From Chryseobacterium limigenitum (lineage in GTDB: Bacteria; Bacteroidota; Bacteroidia; Flavobacteriales; Weeksellaceae), in assembly GCF_900114875.1 (NCBI RefSeq), contig NZ_FPKW01000001.1, forward strand, positions 62,001 through 126,000: a stretch of DNA of 64,000 nucleotides, written 5' to 3'. Position 1 is the first letter of the stretch, and the number at the start of each line of letters is the position of its first letter. Positions 7,775-17,117 of the stretch are shown in pieces. A program made the translations under genes and the position numbers. Below the pieces are notes generated by a model, which saw only the letters and a program-made list of their open reading frames with translations, had not been told where the DNA came from and did no database searches.

Positions 7775-9724
7775 ATGAATTCTGTTAAAACGTATACGCT
7801 TTTCACTGAACATGATGTTTATCTTTTTAAAGAAGGTAAGCATTATAAGCTATACGATAAGTTTGGTGCACATTCTGTAGAGAAAGACGGGATTCAAGGG
7901 GTTTATTTTTCTGTTTGGGCTCCAAATGCAAAAAAAGTTTCAGTAATTGGGAACTTTAATAATTGGAATGACAAAGACCATATTTTGTTTCCAAGATGGG
8001 ACGAATCAGGAATTTGGGAAGGTTTTATTGCCGGATTAACCTGGGGAACGCTATATAAATACGCTATTGAAACTCCCCGCGGAGAAATTTTAGAAAAAAG
8101 TGATCCTTATGCTTTAAGTTGGGAACAAAATATACAGGCGGCCTCATTGGTTTCTACAACATGGTATGAGTGGGACGACGAAGAATGGCTCAAAAACCGC
8201 TGGAAAAAAAATAGTTTAAATGCTCCGATCTCTGTCTATGAGATGCATTTAGCTTCATGGTTAAGAGAAGGCGATAATCCTGAAAGATTTTTAAACTACA
8301 GGGAAATCGCCCAAAAGCTAGTCCCTTACATGAAAGAAATGGGTTTTACGCATGTAGAATTCATGCCCGTGATGGAATATCCGTATGATCCAAGCTGGGG
8401 TTACCAGATTACAGGGTTTTATGCGGCTACATCACGTTTTGGATCTCCGCAGGATCTGATGTTTTTAATTAATGAATTGCATAATCATGATATTGGTGTT
8501 GTTTTAGACTGGGTTCCGTCTCATTTTCCGGGCGATGCCAATGGTTTATACCGTTTTGACGGTTCTTTTTTATATGAACATGAAGATCCGAGAAAAGGTT
8601 TTCATCCTGATTGGAAATCCTATATTTTCAATTACGGAAGAAATGAAGTTAAATCTTTTTTAATTTCAAATGCCATGTTCTGGCTGGAGCGTTATCATGC
8701 TGATGGATTGCGTGTGGATGCGGTAACTTCGATGCTTCATCTCGATTATTCCAGAAATGAAGGTGAATGGGAACCAAATATTTATGGCGGAAATGTAAAC
8801 CTTGAAGCGAAAGCCTTTTTACAGGAATTCAATACTGCTGTTTATAAAGAATTTGGCGATAATATTATCACTATTGCAGAAGAAAGTTCGGATTTTCCGA
8901 TGCTTACAAAGCCTGTTCATGACGGCGGAGTTGGTTTTGGAATGAAATGGATGATGGGCTGGATGCACGATACACTGGATTATTTTAAAGTAGAACATGA
9001 CGACAGGAAATTTAGTCATCATAAGCTTACTTTTGCTTCAATGTATATGTATAATGAAAATTACATGATGCCTTTGTCTCACGATGAAGTAGTACACGGC
9101 AAAGCGAGCTTAATCTATAAAATGGTAGGCGACGAATGGCAGAAATTTGCAAATCTTCGCGTATTGTATGTATATATGTTTACGCATCCGGGAGCGAAGC
9201 TTTTGTTCATGGGAGATGAATTCGGGCAGACCAGCGAATGGAATTTTACCCAAAGTCTGGATTGGCATTTGTTGGAATACCCTGTTCATAAAGGTTTGCA
9301 GACTTTAGTTAAAGATTTAAACCATATGTATCGATATGAAACTGCTTTTTATGAAAATCAGTTTGATAAAAGTGGTTTTGAATGGGTAGAAGCCGATGAT
9401 CTGGAAAATTCGGTGATTACCTATTTAAGAAAAGGGAAAAAGAAGGATGACGTCTTTATGGTAGTTTTAAATCTTACTCCAAAGGTCTTAGATTATAAAA
9501 TTGGCATTAATGCAGGAACGCATTGGGAGGTTGTTTTCAATTCAGATGATGAAAGATATAATGGAAGTGGTGTAAAACCTGAAATCATTAAAGAACAGTC
9601 TGAACCGTGGATGAACCGTCCCAATTCGATAATTTTAAAACTTCCGCCTCTTGCAGGAGTTGTTTTAAAAATGAAAAAAGATAAAAAGTATAAATTACAC
9701 AGAATTAAATTACACAAAAGATAA
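7775..9724 (+). CDS. glgB: 1,4-alpha-glucan branching enzyme
   Basis: Glycogen branching enzyme of GH13, 649 residues from the ATG at 7775. The frame stays open upstream to a TTG at 7721, but that would add 18 residues unrelated to the family; the protein proper begins MNSVKTYTLF. An N-terminal CBM48 domain carries VSVIGNFNNWNDKD. The catalytic triad is readable: D315 in GLRVDAV, E369 in IAEES and D437 in SHDEVVHGK. The enzyme cuts alpha-1,4 chains and re-joins them as alpha-1,6 branches. It ends 4 bp before glgA, so glgB-glgA are translationally close and probably one transcript with the rest of the glg set. The upstream divergent gene encodes an esterase with a similar N-terminal motif. Confidence 0.96.
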   Translation: MNSVKTYTLFTEHDVYLFKEGKHYKLYDKFGAHSVEKDGIQGVYFSVWAPNAKKVSVIGNFNNWNDKDHILFPRWDESGIWEGFIAGLTWGTLYKYAIETPRGEILEKSDPYALSWEQNIQAASLVSTTWYEWDDEEWLKNRWKKNSLNAPISVYEMHLASWLREGDNPERFLNYREIAQKLVPYMKEMGFTHVEFMPVMEYPYDPSWGYQITGFYAATSRFGSPQDLMFLINELHNHDIGVVLDWVPSHFPGDANGLYRFDGSFLYEHEDPRKGFHPDWKSYIFNYGRNEVKSFLISNAMFWLERYHADGLRVDAVTSMLHLDYSRNEGEWEPNIYGGNVNLEAKAFLQEFNTAVYKEFGDNIITIAEESSDFPMLTKPVHDGGVGFGMKWMMGWMHDTLDYFKVEHDDRKFSHHKLTFASMYMYNENYMMPLSHDEVVHGKASLIYKMVGDEWQKFANLRVLYVYMFTHPGAKLLFMGDEFGQTSEWNFTQSLDWHLLEYPVHKGLQTLVKDLNHMYRYETAFYENQFDKSGFEWVEADDLENSVITYLRKGKKKDDVFMVVLNLTPKVLDYKIGINAGTHWEVVFNSDDERYNGSGVKPEIIKEQSEPWMNRPNSIILKLPPLAGVVLKMKKDKKYKLHRIKLHKR

Positions 9725-9728
9725 AAAA

Positions 9729-11135
9729 ATGGTTGTTTATCATCTCAGCACGGAATGTTATCCGATAGCTAAAGTAGGCGGTTTGGCGGATGTTGTAGGA
9801 GCTTTACCGAAATATCAGAACAAAATAAAAGGTGTTGATGCTAAGGTTGTTATGCCTTGGTACAACAAACCTTTCGTTTATGATCATGAGTTTGACATAG
9901 TTTTTGATGGCTTCATTCATCAGGGTCCGGATATGCTTCAGGTTCAGGTGTTCAAAGAGAAAACCGATGTTTTGGGATTCGAATTATACATGGTGAGAAT
10001 TCCCGGACTTTTAGACAGAGATAATCCTTATGGTTATCAGGATGAAAGTTATCAGTTTCTGGCTTTTCAGCATGGTGTTTTACACTGGTTGAGCGCGATG
10101 AAGATCCGCCCAGATGTTTTACACTGTCATGATTATCATACAGGCTTGGTTCCTTTTATGATTGAACATTGCCCGGATTTTGAATTTTTAAAAGGCGTAA
10201 AAACCATCGGAACTATTCATAACGGCGAATATCAGGGAATGATGAGCTGGAATATGGCCAATTATATGCCTGCTTTCGACAGCTATAAATGGGGATTGAT
10301 GGATTGGAACGGATACATGAATCCCTTAGCCAGTATGATTAAATGTTCAAGCGCTTTCACGACTGTTTCGGAAGGCTATCTGGAAGAACTTTTCGTAAGT
10401 TTCAGAGGTCTTGAAAGCTTAGTTCGTGAAGAATTCGGAAAAGCGTACGGAATTATCAACGGAATTGATACGGAAGTCTGGGATCCTGAAACCGATCCGA
10501 TGTTGGATTTTAATTTTAATGTTAAAAATGCCATCCAGCAGAAAAAGAAGAATAAAGAAAAGCTTTGTAAAGAATATGGTTTAAAACCTGAACTTCCTTT
10601 GTTTGCTTTTATCGGAAGATTCGCCACAGAAAAAGGAGCCGACCTGCTTCCTGACGTAGTTTGGAAAAGCATTAAACAAAGTTATGGCGCTTTAAATATC
10701 ATGATTTTAGGCTCAGGAAACTCATATATTGAAAATAAACTGAAAGAATACAATTATACTTATTCGAATTTTGCTTTGGATCTTGGGTATAAGGAACATC
10801 TTTCGCATCAGATTTATGCTTCGGCAGACTTTTTATTGATGCCTTCAAGAGTGGAGCCATGCGGATTGAACCAAATGTATTCCATGAGATATGGTACAAT
10901 TCCTGTCGTAAGATATATTGGAGGGTTAAAAGATACAGTTGAAGACATCTCGAGGGGCGGAGCAGGAATTAATTTTACTTACCCCGGAGTTGATGATATT
11001 GTTCATGCGATGAATAGAGGCTTAAGTATTTACAATGAAAAAGACGTTATGGAGAATCTTATTCACGCCAATATGAATTTTGATTTTGCATGGGAGAAAT
11101 CTGCAGAAAAATACATAGCTTTATATACTAACTAA
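9729..11135 (+). CDS. glgA: Glycogen (starch) synthase, ADP-glucose type
   Basis: A GT5 glycogen synthase of 468 residues that adds glucose from ADP-glucose to the non-reducing end of glycogen. The ADP-glucose-binding motif KVGGLAD sits at residues 15-21. A C-terminal SRVEPCGLNQM motif supplies the GT-B nucleotide-sugar acid, and IGGLKDTVED follows it. The start is only 4 bp after the glgB stop. A small secreted coiled-coil gene begins 17 bp after its stop, and glgC comes next, so synthesis of ADP-glucose, chain extension and branching are encoded together. No phosphorylase (glgP) or debranching enzyme (glgX) is in the window. Confidence 0.96.
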   Translation: MVVYHLSTECYPIAKVGGLADVVGALPKYQNKIKGVDAKVVMPWYNKPFVYDHEFDIVFDGFIHQGPDMLQVQVFKEKTDVLGFELYMVRIPGLLDRDNPYGYQDESYQFLAFQHGVLHWLSAMKIRPDVLHCHDYHTGLVPFMIEHCPDFEFLKGVKTIGTIHNGEYQGMMSWNMANYMPAFDSYKWGLMDWNGYMNPLASMIKCSSAFTTVSEGYLEELFVSFRGLESLVREEFGKAYGIINGIDTEVWDPETDPMLDFNFNVKNAIQQKKKNKEKLCKEYGLKPELPLFAFIGRFATEKGADLLPDVVWKSIKQSYGALNIMILGSGNSYIENKLKEYNYTYSNFALDLGYKEHLSHQIYASADFLLMPSRVEPCGLNQMYSMRYGTIPVVRYIGGLKDTVEDISRGGAGINFTYPGVDDIVHAMNRGLSIYNEKDVMENLIHANMNFDFAWEKSAEKYIALYTN

Positions 11136-11152
11136 AGTGTTTTAATAAATAA

Positions 11153-11614
11153 ATGATGAAAGATCTAAAGTTTATATTAATTGGCTTAATGCTTTTAATT
11201 TCAGCTCAAATTTTTTCTCAAAACACTATGCAGATGATGAGGCAGTCTTCAATGATGCATAATCAGCAAAGGAGAATGAATGAACAGCAAAGGTTTACAC
11301 ATTCTTTATTAACGAATAATGGCAGCATGACCGTTTCTAATGAAAAACAGCTTAAAAGCGGTAACAGGCAATTAAGAAAAATTGAAGGAAAGGTAGAAAA
11401 ACTTGAAACTGAAATTTCAGCAGATAAGATTAAATTAGAAAAAGCAGAAAACAAAGAAATTATTCAGGAAAAAATTGATGAAAAACAGGCTAAACTCGAT
11501 GTACTTCAAAACGAAAAACAAACTGTTCAGAAAAGAATAGACTGGCTGGAGTTTCAGATTGCAGTTACTAAGAAAATGAGTGAAAATGCGGGTGATACAT
11601 CAAAACAAAAATAA
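11153..11614 (+). CDS. Small exported coiled-coil protein of unknown function
   Basis: A 153-residue protein I do not recognise. Residues 1-23 form a signal peptide (hydrophobic core LKFILIGLMLLISAQIF followed by SQ). Residues 24-50 are rich in Met and Gln. Residues 65-140 are highly charged with regular Leu/Ile spacing and should form a long coiled coil ending in WLEFQIAV. There is no lipobox and no sorting tail, so it is probably periplasmic. It sits 17 bp after glgA and 37 bp before glgC, inside what looks like a glycogen operon, although its product should be exported while glycogen enzymes are cytosolic. It may be a co-expressed passenger. Confidence 0.75.
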   Translation: MMKDLKFILIGLMLLISAQIFSQNTMQMMRQSSMMHNQQRRMNEQQRFTHSLLTNNGSMTVSNEKQLKSGNRQLRKIEGKVEKLETEISADKIKLEKAENKEIIQEKIDEKQAKLDVLQNEKQTVQKRIDWLEFQIAVTKKMSENAGDTSKQK

Positions 11615-11650
11615 TATTAACCAAAAAGAATAAAAAACGCAATATAATTT

Positions 11651-12919
11651 ATGAATCACAATGTTATTTCCATTGTTTTGGGAGGCGGAAGAGGCACGAG
11701 ACTTTTTCCATTAACGTACACAAGATCAAAGCCGGCTGTACCTATCGCAGGAAAATACAGATTGGTAGATATTCCTATTTCTAATTGTTTAAATTCAGGG
11801 TTAAATAAAATCTTGGTTCTTACACAGTTTAATTCAGCTTCATTGAATTCGCATATCAAAAATTCTTACCATTTTGATATTTTCAGCAAAGGTTTTGTTG
11901 ATATTTTGGCGGCCGAACAGAATGTGGAAAATGAGAGTTGGTATCAGGGAACGGCAGATGCAGTGCGTCAGTCGATGAAGCATCTTGAAAAATATGATTA
12001 TGAATATATTCTCATTCTTTCAGGAGATCAGTTGTATCAGATGGATTTTAAAGAAATGCTGGACTTCCATATTGAAAAAGGAGGGGACGTAACTATTGCT
12101 ACAATCCCTGTGAATGCGAAAGATGCCACAGGTTTCGGGATTTTAAGTTCTGATGATGAAGGAAATATTACTTCTTTTGTTGAAAAACCGGATTATGACA
12201 TTCTGGACAGTTTAAAATCTGAAGTTTCTGAGAAAAATAAAGGAGCAGGAAAAGAATATTTAGCTTCAATGGGAATCTACATATTCACGAAAACGATCCT
12301 TAAAAAAATGTTTGAAGAAGGAGCCGGAGATGATTTTGGAAAAGACATCATCCCGAATTCCATTGGAAAATACACGACATTAAGCTATCAGTTTGAAGGA
12401 TATTGGACGGATATCGGAACAATCGAATCTTTTTATGAAGCCAATATTGATCTGTGTCAGGATTTTCCTCAATTTAATCTATTCTCATCTTCACCTATTT
12501 ATACAAGAGCGAGAATGCTTCCACCATCGAAAATCAACGGTTCTTATGTAAGTAAAGCTGTTTTTGGAGACGGATGCATTATTATGGCAGATAAAATTGA
12601 AAATTCAGTTATTGGAAACAGGACAAGAATTGATAAAGGAAGTACGATCGTAAATTCCTATGTCATGGGAGCAGATTTTTATCAAAGCACAACAGAAATT
12701 GTTATCAATGACAGGAAAGGCCGTCCCAACATGGGAATCGGAAAATACTGCTATATCGAAAAAGCAATTCTTGATAAAAACTGCTACATTGGAGATAATG
12801 TAAGGATTATCGGTGGAAAACACTTGCCGGATGGTGATTTCGGAACACATTCCGTACAGGACGGAATTGTAGTGGTGAAAAAAGGAGCAGTTCTTCCTCC
12901 GGGAACTCATATTGGGTAA
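11651..12919 (+). CDS. glgC: Glucose-1-phosphate adenylyltransferase
   Basis: ADP-glucose pyrophosphorylase, 422 residues, making ADP-glucose from ATP and glucose-1-phosphate: the committed step of glycogen synthesis. The nucleotidyl-transferase loop GGGRGTRLFPLT is at residues 11-22, followed by SKPAVPIAGKYRLVD (26-40). SGDQLYQMDF supplies the metal-binding Asp and YWTDIGTIES the sugar-binding end of the catalytic domain. The C-terminal third is a left-handed beta-helix with hexapeptide-like repeats (SVIGNRTRIDKGSTI, CYIGDNVRII). Length is normal for bacterial GlgC. It is the last gene of the glgB-glgA-orf-glgC run and is followed by a repeat-like spacer and an intrinsic terminator. Confidence 0.96.
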   Translation: MNHNVISIVLGGGRGTRLFPLTYTRSKPAVPIAGKYRLVDIPISNCLNSGLNKILVLTQFNSASLNSHIKNSYHFDIFSKGFVDILAAEQNVENESWYQGTADAVRQSMKHLEKYDYEYILILSGDQLYQMDFKEMLDFHIEKGGDVTIATIPVNAKDATGFGILSSDDEGNITSFVEKPDYDILDSLKSEVSEKNKGAGKEYLASMGIYIFTKTILKKMFEEGAGDDFGKDIIPNSIGKYTTLSYQFEGYWTDIGTIESFYEANIDLCQDFPQFNLFSSSPIYTRARMLPPSKINGSYVSKAVFGDGCIIMADKIENSVIGNRTRIDKGSTIVNSYVMGADFYQSTTEIVINDRKGRPNMGIGKYCYIEKAILDKNCYIGDNVRIIGGKHLPDGDFGTHSVQDGIVVVKKGAVLPPGTHIG

Positions 12920-12924
12920 GACGC

Positions 12925-13030
12925 AGGATATTTGAAGCCGGGAGCAGGAAGTTCTTGGAAGCGGTATTATGATTAAAAAAAATTAAATGACGCGACCTTA
13001 ACTTCCATCATCCTTCTTCCATCTTCGATT
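12925..13030. repeat. Imperfect inverted repeat after glgC
   Basis: Starting a few bases after the glgC stop, purine-rich GGAAG-containing sequence (about 12935-12965) is partly complementary to a pyrimidine-rich CTTCC-containing stretch (about 12999-13028). Both arms are low in complexity and imperfect. The style matches the repeats in several other gaps of this window. Confidence 0.45.
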
Positions 13031-13047
13031 CTATAAATTTAAAACAA

Positions 13048-13077
13048 GAGTGGCCAATATATTGGTCACTTTTTTTA
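13048..13077 (+). terminator. Intrinsic terminator of the glg operon
   Basis: The hairpin AGTGGCCAAT / ATTGGTCACT (one G-U pair) is followed by a run of seven Ts. It ends transcription from glgC. Its right arm and T-tract contain the -33 region of the next promoter. Confidence 0.8.
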
Positions 13078-13092
13078 TTTGTCTTACTTTTG
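13062..13092 (+). promoter_or_regulatory. Promoter of the SRPBCC gene, nearly leaderless
   Basis: TTG at 13062-13064, 20 nt, then TACTTTTG at 13085-13092, matching the Bacteroidota consensus. The ATG at 13097 follows by 4 nt, so the mRNA should have almost no 5' leader. The -33 TTG lies inside the right arm of the preceding terminator. Confidence 0.65.
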
Positions 13093-13096
13093 TGCG

Positions 13097-14137
13097 ATGC
13101 GTTTTTTTAAAATCATAGCGATAGTTGCGATACTGTTGGGAGGGGCTTATGCTGCTTCCATGTATTATTTTGTGGATGAAAGCAAAAGCTTTAAAATAGA
13201 GAAAGAGATAGATTATCCGGTGGAGAAGGTCTTTTCTCAATTCAATAATCTGCAGAATTTCACGCGTTGGAACAATTTTTTCAAAAGTTCTCAGTCTATC
13301 GATATCGATTATTACACACCTTACGAAGGGCAGGGCAGCAGCATAAGCTATGTAGATCCGAAAAACGATACAGACGGTGAAATGTTCATCAGATATGAAA
13401 ATCCAAACAAAACGTTGAGATATCAGCTTTTTGAGGATAGAAATGAAAGCCCCACGTTGGTTGATGTTAAATTTAAAGCTGTTTCTGCTGGAAAAACAAA
13501 GATCATCTGGAATGTTCATACCCCCAAATTATCAGTTTGGAAAAGAGTGGGAAATTTCTGGACAGAAGACCGATTTGCGGAAAATATCAACAAAAGTATG
13601 GCTACCCTGAAAAATGTTTTAGGGAATAAAGTGGAAAAAGACAATCAGATGGCTGCCATAAAGTATGATAGTTTGATGGTTGAGAAGGAAGAAGACAAAC
13701 TTTTACTGGGAATTAATGTCAGTACATCAAATAAAAAAGATGCCCTTTATAAAAATATTGTGATGAATTATAACAAGGTTTATAATTATGTAACAATGGA
13801 TCTCGGCAAAAAAGATGACGAATTCGGATATCCGATCATGATAACAGATGCTGATAATTACAAAGATAAAGAAGTCTCTTATTTCCTTGGAATTCCTTTA
13901 TCTAAAAAATTCGGAGTTACGGATAATAACTTTAATTTCAGATCAGTAAGTCCGACTCAAAACTACGTAATGTATTATAGAGGTACTTACGAAGGAAGAG
14001 TTAAAGCAGTACAACAACTGATTCAGAAAGCTAAAAAAGACGAGATGCGTTTCGGAGATATTCGCCAGACTTTTATCGAACGTCCGATGGAAGACCAGAA
14101 CGTCAATATGAAGTTGTCTTTATCTGTTTATAAGTAA
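13097..14137 (+). CDS. Membrane-anchored SRPBCC (polyketide cyclase-like) protein
   Basis: A 346-residue protein. The ATG at 13097 is preferred over an upstream TTG at 13079, because the promoter -7 box overlaps the latter. Residues 4-26 form one transmembrane helix, with the rest outside or periplasmic. Residues 33-165 resemble the START/SRPBCC fold used by polyketide cyclase-like and SoxR-reducing-system-like proteins: KIEKEIDYPVEKVFSQFNNLQNFTRW is split by short loops and ends with an amphipathic helix (FAENINKSMATLKNVL). The C-terminal 160 residues resemble GyrI/AraC-effector-like ligand-binding repeats only weakly. Bacteroidota often carry such anchored SRPBCC proteins, with no assigned ligand. 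It appears to be monocistronic, between glgC and sucA. Confidence 0.75.
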   Translation: MRFFKIIAIVAILLGGAYAASMYYFVDESKSFKIEKEIDYPVEKVFSQFNNLQNFTRWNNFFKSSQSIDIDYYTPYEGQGSSISYVDPKNDTDGEMFIRYENPNKTLRYQLFEDRNESPTLVDVKFKAVSAGKTKIIWNVHTPKLSVWKRVGNFWTEDRFAENINKSMATLKNVLGNKVEKDNQMAAIKYDSLMVEKEEDKLLLGINVSTSNKKDALYKNIVMNYNKVYNYVTMDLGKKDDEFGYPIMITDADNYKDKEVSYFLGIPLSKKFGVTDNNFNFRSVSPTQNYVMYYRGTYEGRVKAVQQLIQKAKKDEMRFGDIRQTFIERPMEDQNVNMKLSLSVYK

Positions 14138-14206
14138 ATTAATTATATTTATTTCTTTTATAGTTTTTTTAATAGTTTTGGGCTGTCCCACGTCGGTTTT
14201 TTTTAT

Positions 14207-14214
14207 TAAATTTG
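14207..14214 (+). promoter_or_regulatory. Putative -7 box for sucAB
   Basis: TAAATTTG fits the -7 consensus 46 bp before the sucA ATG. The nearest TTG (14178-14180) is 26 nt upstream, longer than the usual spacing, so this is a weak call. Confidence 0.4.
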
Positions 14215-14260
14215 AGGATTAATTCTACAAACAAAATTTAATAATAGATAAACTGTAATA

Positions 14261-17077
14261 ATGGACAGATTTTCATTCCTAAACGCAGCTCATTCTCAAT
14301 TAATTGAGGATTTATACCAACAGTATTTAAAATTCCCGGACTCTTTAGAACCATCATGGAAATCCTTCTTTCAAGGATTCGATTTTGCTTTGGAGAACTA
14401 CGGTGAAGGCGATAACATTCAATATATTCAAGCTTCGGCTAATGCTGCTCCGGCAGTTCAGCAAATATCTCAGGCAGCAGCTAACGGCGAAGTCCCTGAG
14501 CATATCAAAAAAGAATTTAAAGTAGTAAACCTTATTGAGGCTTACAGAACGAGAGGGCATTTGTTTACAAAAACAAACCCGGTTAGAGAAAGAAGACACT
14601 ATACTCCGACTTTAGATATCGAAAATTTCGGTCTTGATAAATCAGACTTAAATACAAAATTCAACTGTGCTGTTGAAACAGGAATGAAAGAACCTGCAAC
14701 ACTACAAGAACTTATCACGCATTTAGAAAACATTTACTGTGATTCTATCGGTGTTGAATATACGTATATCAATAATGTTGAAGAAAAAGATTTCATCAAA
14801 AAATGGTTGCAGGTAAACGAAAACCATCCAAGTCTTTCAGCTAACGAGAAAACGGATATTTTATTGAAGCTGAATCAGGCTGTAGCTTTTGAAAACTATC
14901 TTCACACAAAATTTGTGGGACAAAAAAGATTCTCTCTTGAAGGAGGTGAAACATTGATTCCTGCGTTGGATCAGTTGATTTCAAGATCTTCTCAATTGGG
15001 GGTTGACGAGGTTGTTCTAGGGATGGCTCACAGAGGTAGACTGAATGTTTTATCTAATATTTTCGGAAAGTCTTACAAACAGATTTTCTCAGAATTTGAA
15101 GGAAAAGAATTTGAAGAAGATGTATTCTCTGGTGACGTTAAGTATCACTTAGGTTCATCTAAAAAAATAAAAACAGCTTCTGGAGAAGAAGTTGCAATTA
15201 ACCTTACTCCGAACCCATCTCACTTAGAAACGGTATCTGCTCTTGTAGAAGGGATCTGTCGTGCTAAAATTGACGATAAATATAAAGGAGACGGTTCTAA
15301 GATTTTACCGATCGTAATTCACGGTGACGGTGCATTGGCAGGACAGGGTATTGCTTACGAAGTTGCTCAGATGATGACTTTGGAAGGGTATAGAACGGGA
15401 GGAACAGTTCATATCGTTGTAAACAACCAGGTTTCATTTACAACCAACTATGCAGATGCTAGATCTTCAACGTATTGTACAGACATTGCTAAAGTTACAG
15501 AATCTCCTGTAATGCACGTAAATGCTGACGATGCTGAAGCGGTAGTGCATGCGATCCATTTTGCTGCCGATTTCAGAGCAAAATTTGGAAAAGACGTTTA
15601 TATTGATTTATTAGGATACAGAAAATATGGTCATAACGAAGGGGATGAACCAAGATTTACTCAGCCTAATTTATATAAATTAATTTCTAAGCACCCGAAT
15701 CCAAGAGAGATTTATAAAGATAAATTAATCAACGACAGCGTTATTTCTAATGAGGTTCTTAAGAAAATGGAAACTGATTTCAAAGCGCTTTTAGATAAAG
15801 ACTTTGATGCTTCTAAAGAAATCGAGAAAAACGTAATGGACTTGTTTATGTCTGATGACTGGACAAATTATCCTATCGGAAAAAGAGGTGCTGTTCAGTT
15901 ACCTGTTGATACAAAATATGACTTGGCGAAGTTGAAAGAATTGGCAATCAAAATGTCAACACTTCCGGCTGATAAAAAGTTCATCAATAAAATTACAAGA
16001 CTTTTCGAAAACCGTCTTAAAGCAATTGAAGGAAATTCTTTAGATTGGGCATTAGGAGAGTGGTTGGCTTATGCTACATTGCTTACTGAAGGTCACAACG
16101 TAAGAATCTCAGGAGAAGATGTAGAAAGAGGAACGTTCTCTCACAGACATGCGGTTGTAAAAACTGAAGATACTGAAGAAGAATTTATTCCGTTAAGACA
16201 TATTTCTGAAAGCAGATTTGATATTTTCAATTCTCATCTTTCTGAATATGGAGTTTTAGGATTTGATTATGGTTACGCTATGGTTTCTCCTAATACTTTA
16301 ACAATTTGGGAAGCTCAGTTTGGAGATTTCGTGAATGGAGCTCAGATTATTGTTGACCAATATTTGGCTGCAGCAGAAGAAAAATGGAAAATTCAGGATG
16401 GTTTGGTCATGTTGTTGCCTCACGGATCTGAAGGTCAGGGTGCAGAACACTCTTCAGCAAGATTAGAAAGATTCTTGACGCTTTGTGCAAACGAAAATAT
16501 GGTGGTAGCGAACATTACGTCTCCTGCCAATTATTTCCACTTGTTGAGAAGACAACTAAAATGGACTTTCAGAAAACCATTGATCGTAATGAGTCCAAAA
16601 TCTCTGTTGAGACATCCAAAAGTAGTTTCTCCATTGGAAGATTTTGCAACAGGAAGTTTCCAGCCAATTTTAGATGATCCAACTGCTGATCCTAAAAAAG
16701 TAGAAAAATTAGTCCTTTGTTCAGGTAAATTATACTTCGAATTATTAGCTAAAAAAGAAGAATTAAACACTGAAAATATTGCTTTGGTAAGATTCGAACA
16801 ATTGTATCCATTACAAAATGATGCAATAGAAGCGATCTTCAATAAGTATGAGAACAAAAAAGAAATTGTTTGGGCTCAGGAAGAACCGGAAAATATGGGG
16901 GCTTGGTCTTACATTTTAAGAAACTTCAGAGATACGGGAATTCAGGTAATTTCTCCGGTTCCAAGTGGTGCTCCGGCTCCGGGAAGTCACAAAATGTTTG
17001 AGAAAAACCAAAATGCAGTGATCAACAGAGTTTTCGACAGAGATGATGCTCCTGTTAAAAGACCTGTAACAGCTTAA
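14261..17077 (+). CDS. sucA: 2-oxoglutarate dehydrogenase E1 component
   Basis: The thiamine-diphosphate-dependent E1 subunit of the TCA-cycle 2-oxoglutarate dehydrogenase, 938 residues, close to the family's usual 930. The N-terminal E2-docking segment (FLNAAHSQLIEDLYQQY) is present. Active-site HRGRLNVL starts at H257. The ThDP motif runs from GDG (355-357) to NN (388-389). The C-terminal transketolase-like half includes HGSEGQGAEHSSARLERFL and the pairing RQLKWTFRKP. It decarboxylates 2-oxoglutarate and transfers the succinyl group to the lipoyl arm of E2. The matching E2 gene follows 40 bp downstream. The E3 dihydrolipoamide dehydrogenase gene is not in the window. Confidence 0.97.
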   Translation: MDRFSFLNAAHSQLIEDLYQQYLKFPDSLEPSWKSFFQGFDFALENYGEGDNIQYIQASANAAPAVQQISQAAANGEVPEHIKKEFKVVNLIEAYRTRGHLFTKTNPVRERRHYTPTLDIENFGLDKSDLNTKFNCAVETGMKEPATLQELITHLENIYCDSIGVEYTYINNVEEKDFIKKWLQVNENHPSLSANEKTDILLKLNQAVAFENYLHTKFVGQKRFSLEGGETLIPALDQLISRSSQLGVDEVVLGMAHRGRLNVLSNIFGKSYKQIFSEFEGKEFEEDVFSGDVKYHLGSSKKIKTASGEEVAINLTPNPSHLETVSALVEGICRAKIDDKYKGDGSKILPIVIHGDGALAGQGIAYEVAQMMTLEGYRTGGTVHIVVNNQVSFTTNYADARSSTYCTDIAKVTESPVMHVNADDAEAVVHAIHFAADFRAKFGKDVYIDLLGYRKYGHNEGDEPRFTQPNLYKLISKHPNPREIYKDKLINDSVISNEVLKKMETDFKALLDKDFDASKEIEKNVMDLFMSDDWTNYPIGKRGAVQLPVDTKYDLAKLKELAIKMSTLPADKKFINKITRLFENRLKAIEGNSLDWALGEWLAYATLLTEGHNVRISGEDVERGTFSHRHAVVKTEDTEEEFIPLRHISESRFDIFNSHLSEYGVLGFDYGYAMVSPNTLTIWEAQFGDFVNGAQIIVDQYLAAAEEKWKIQDGLVMLLPHGSEGQGAEHSSARLERFLTLCANENMVVANITSPANYFHLLRRQLKWTFRKPLIVMSPKSLLRHPKVVSPLEDFATGSFQPILDDPTADPKKVEKLVLCSGKLYFELLAKKEELNTENIALVRFEQLYPLQNDAIEAIFNKYENKKEIVWAQEEPENMGAWSYILRNFRDTGIQVISPVPSGAPAPGSHKMFEKNQNAVINRVFDRDDAPVKRPVTA

Positions 17078-17117
17078 TTATAAATAATATTCAATTAAAA
17101 AATAAAAAATACTCAAT

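Noticed and set aside
13031..13519. 162-residue minus-strand frame opposite the SRPBCC gene
   Set aside because: Lies antisense to a protein with a clear fold, covers the glgC terminator and promoter, and shows no domain.
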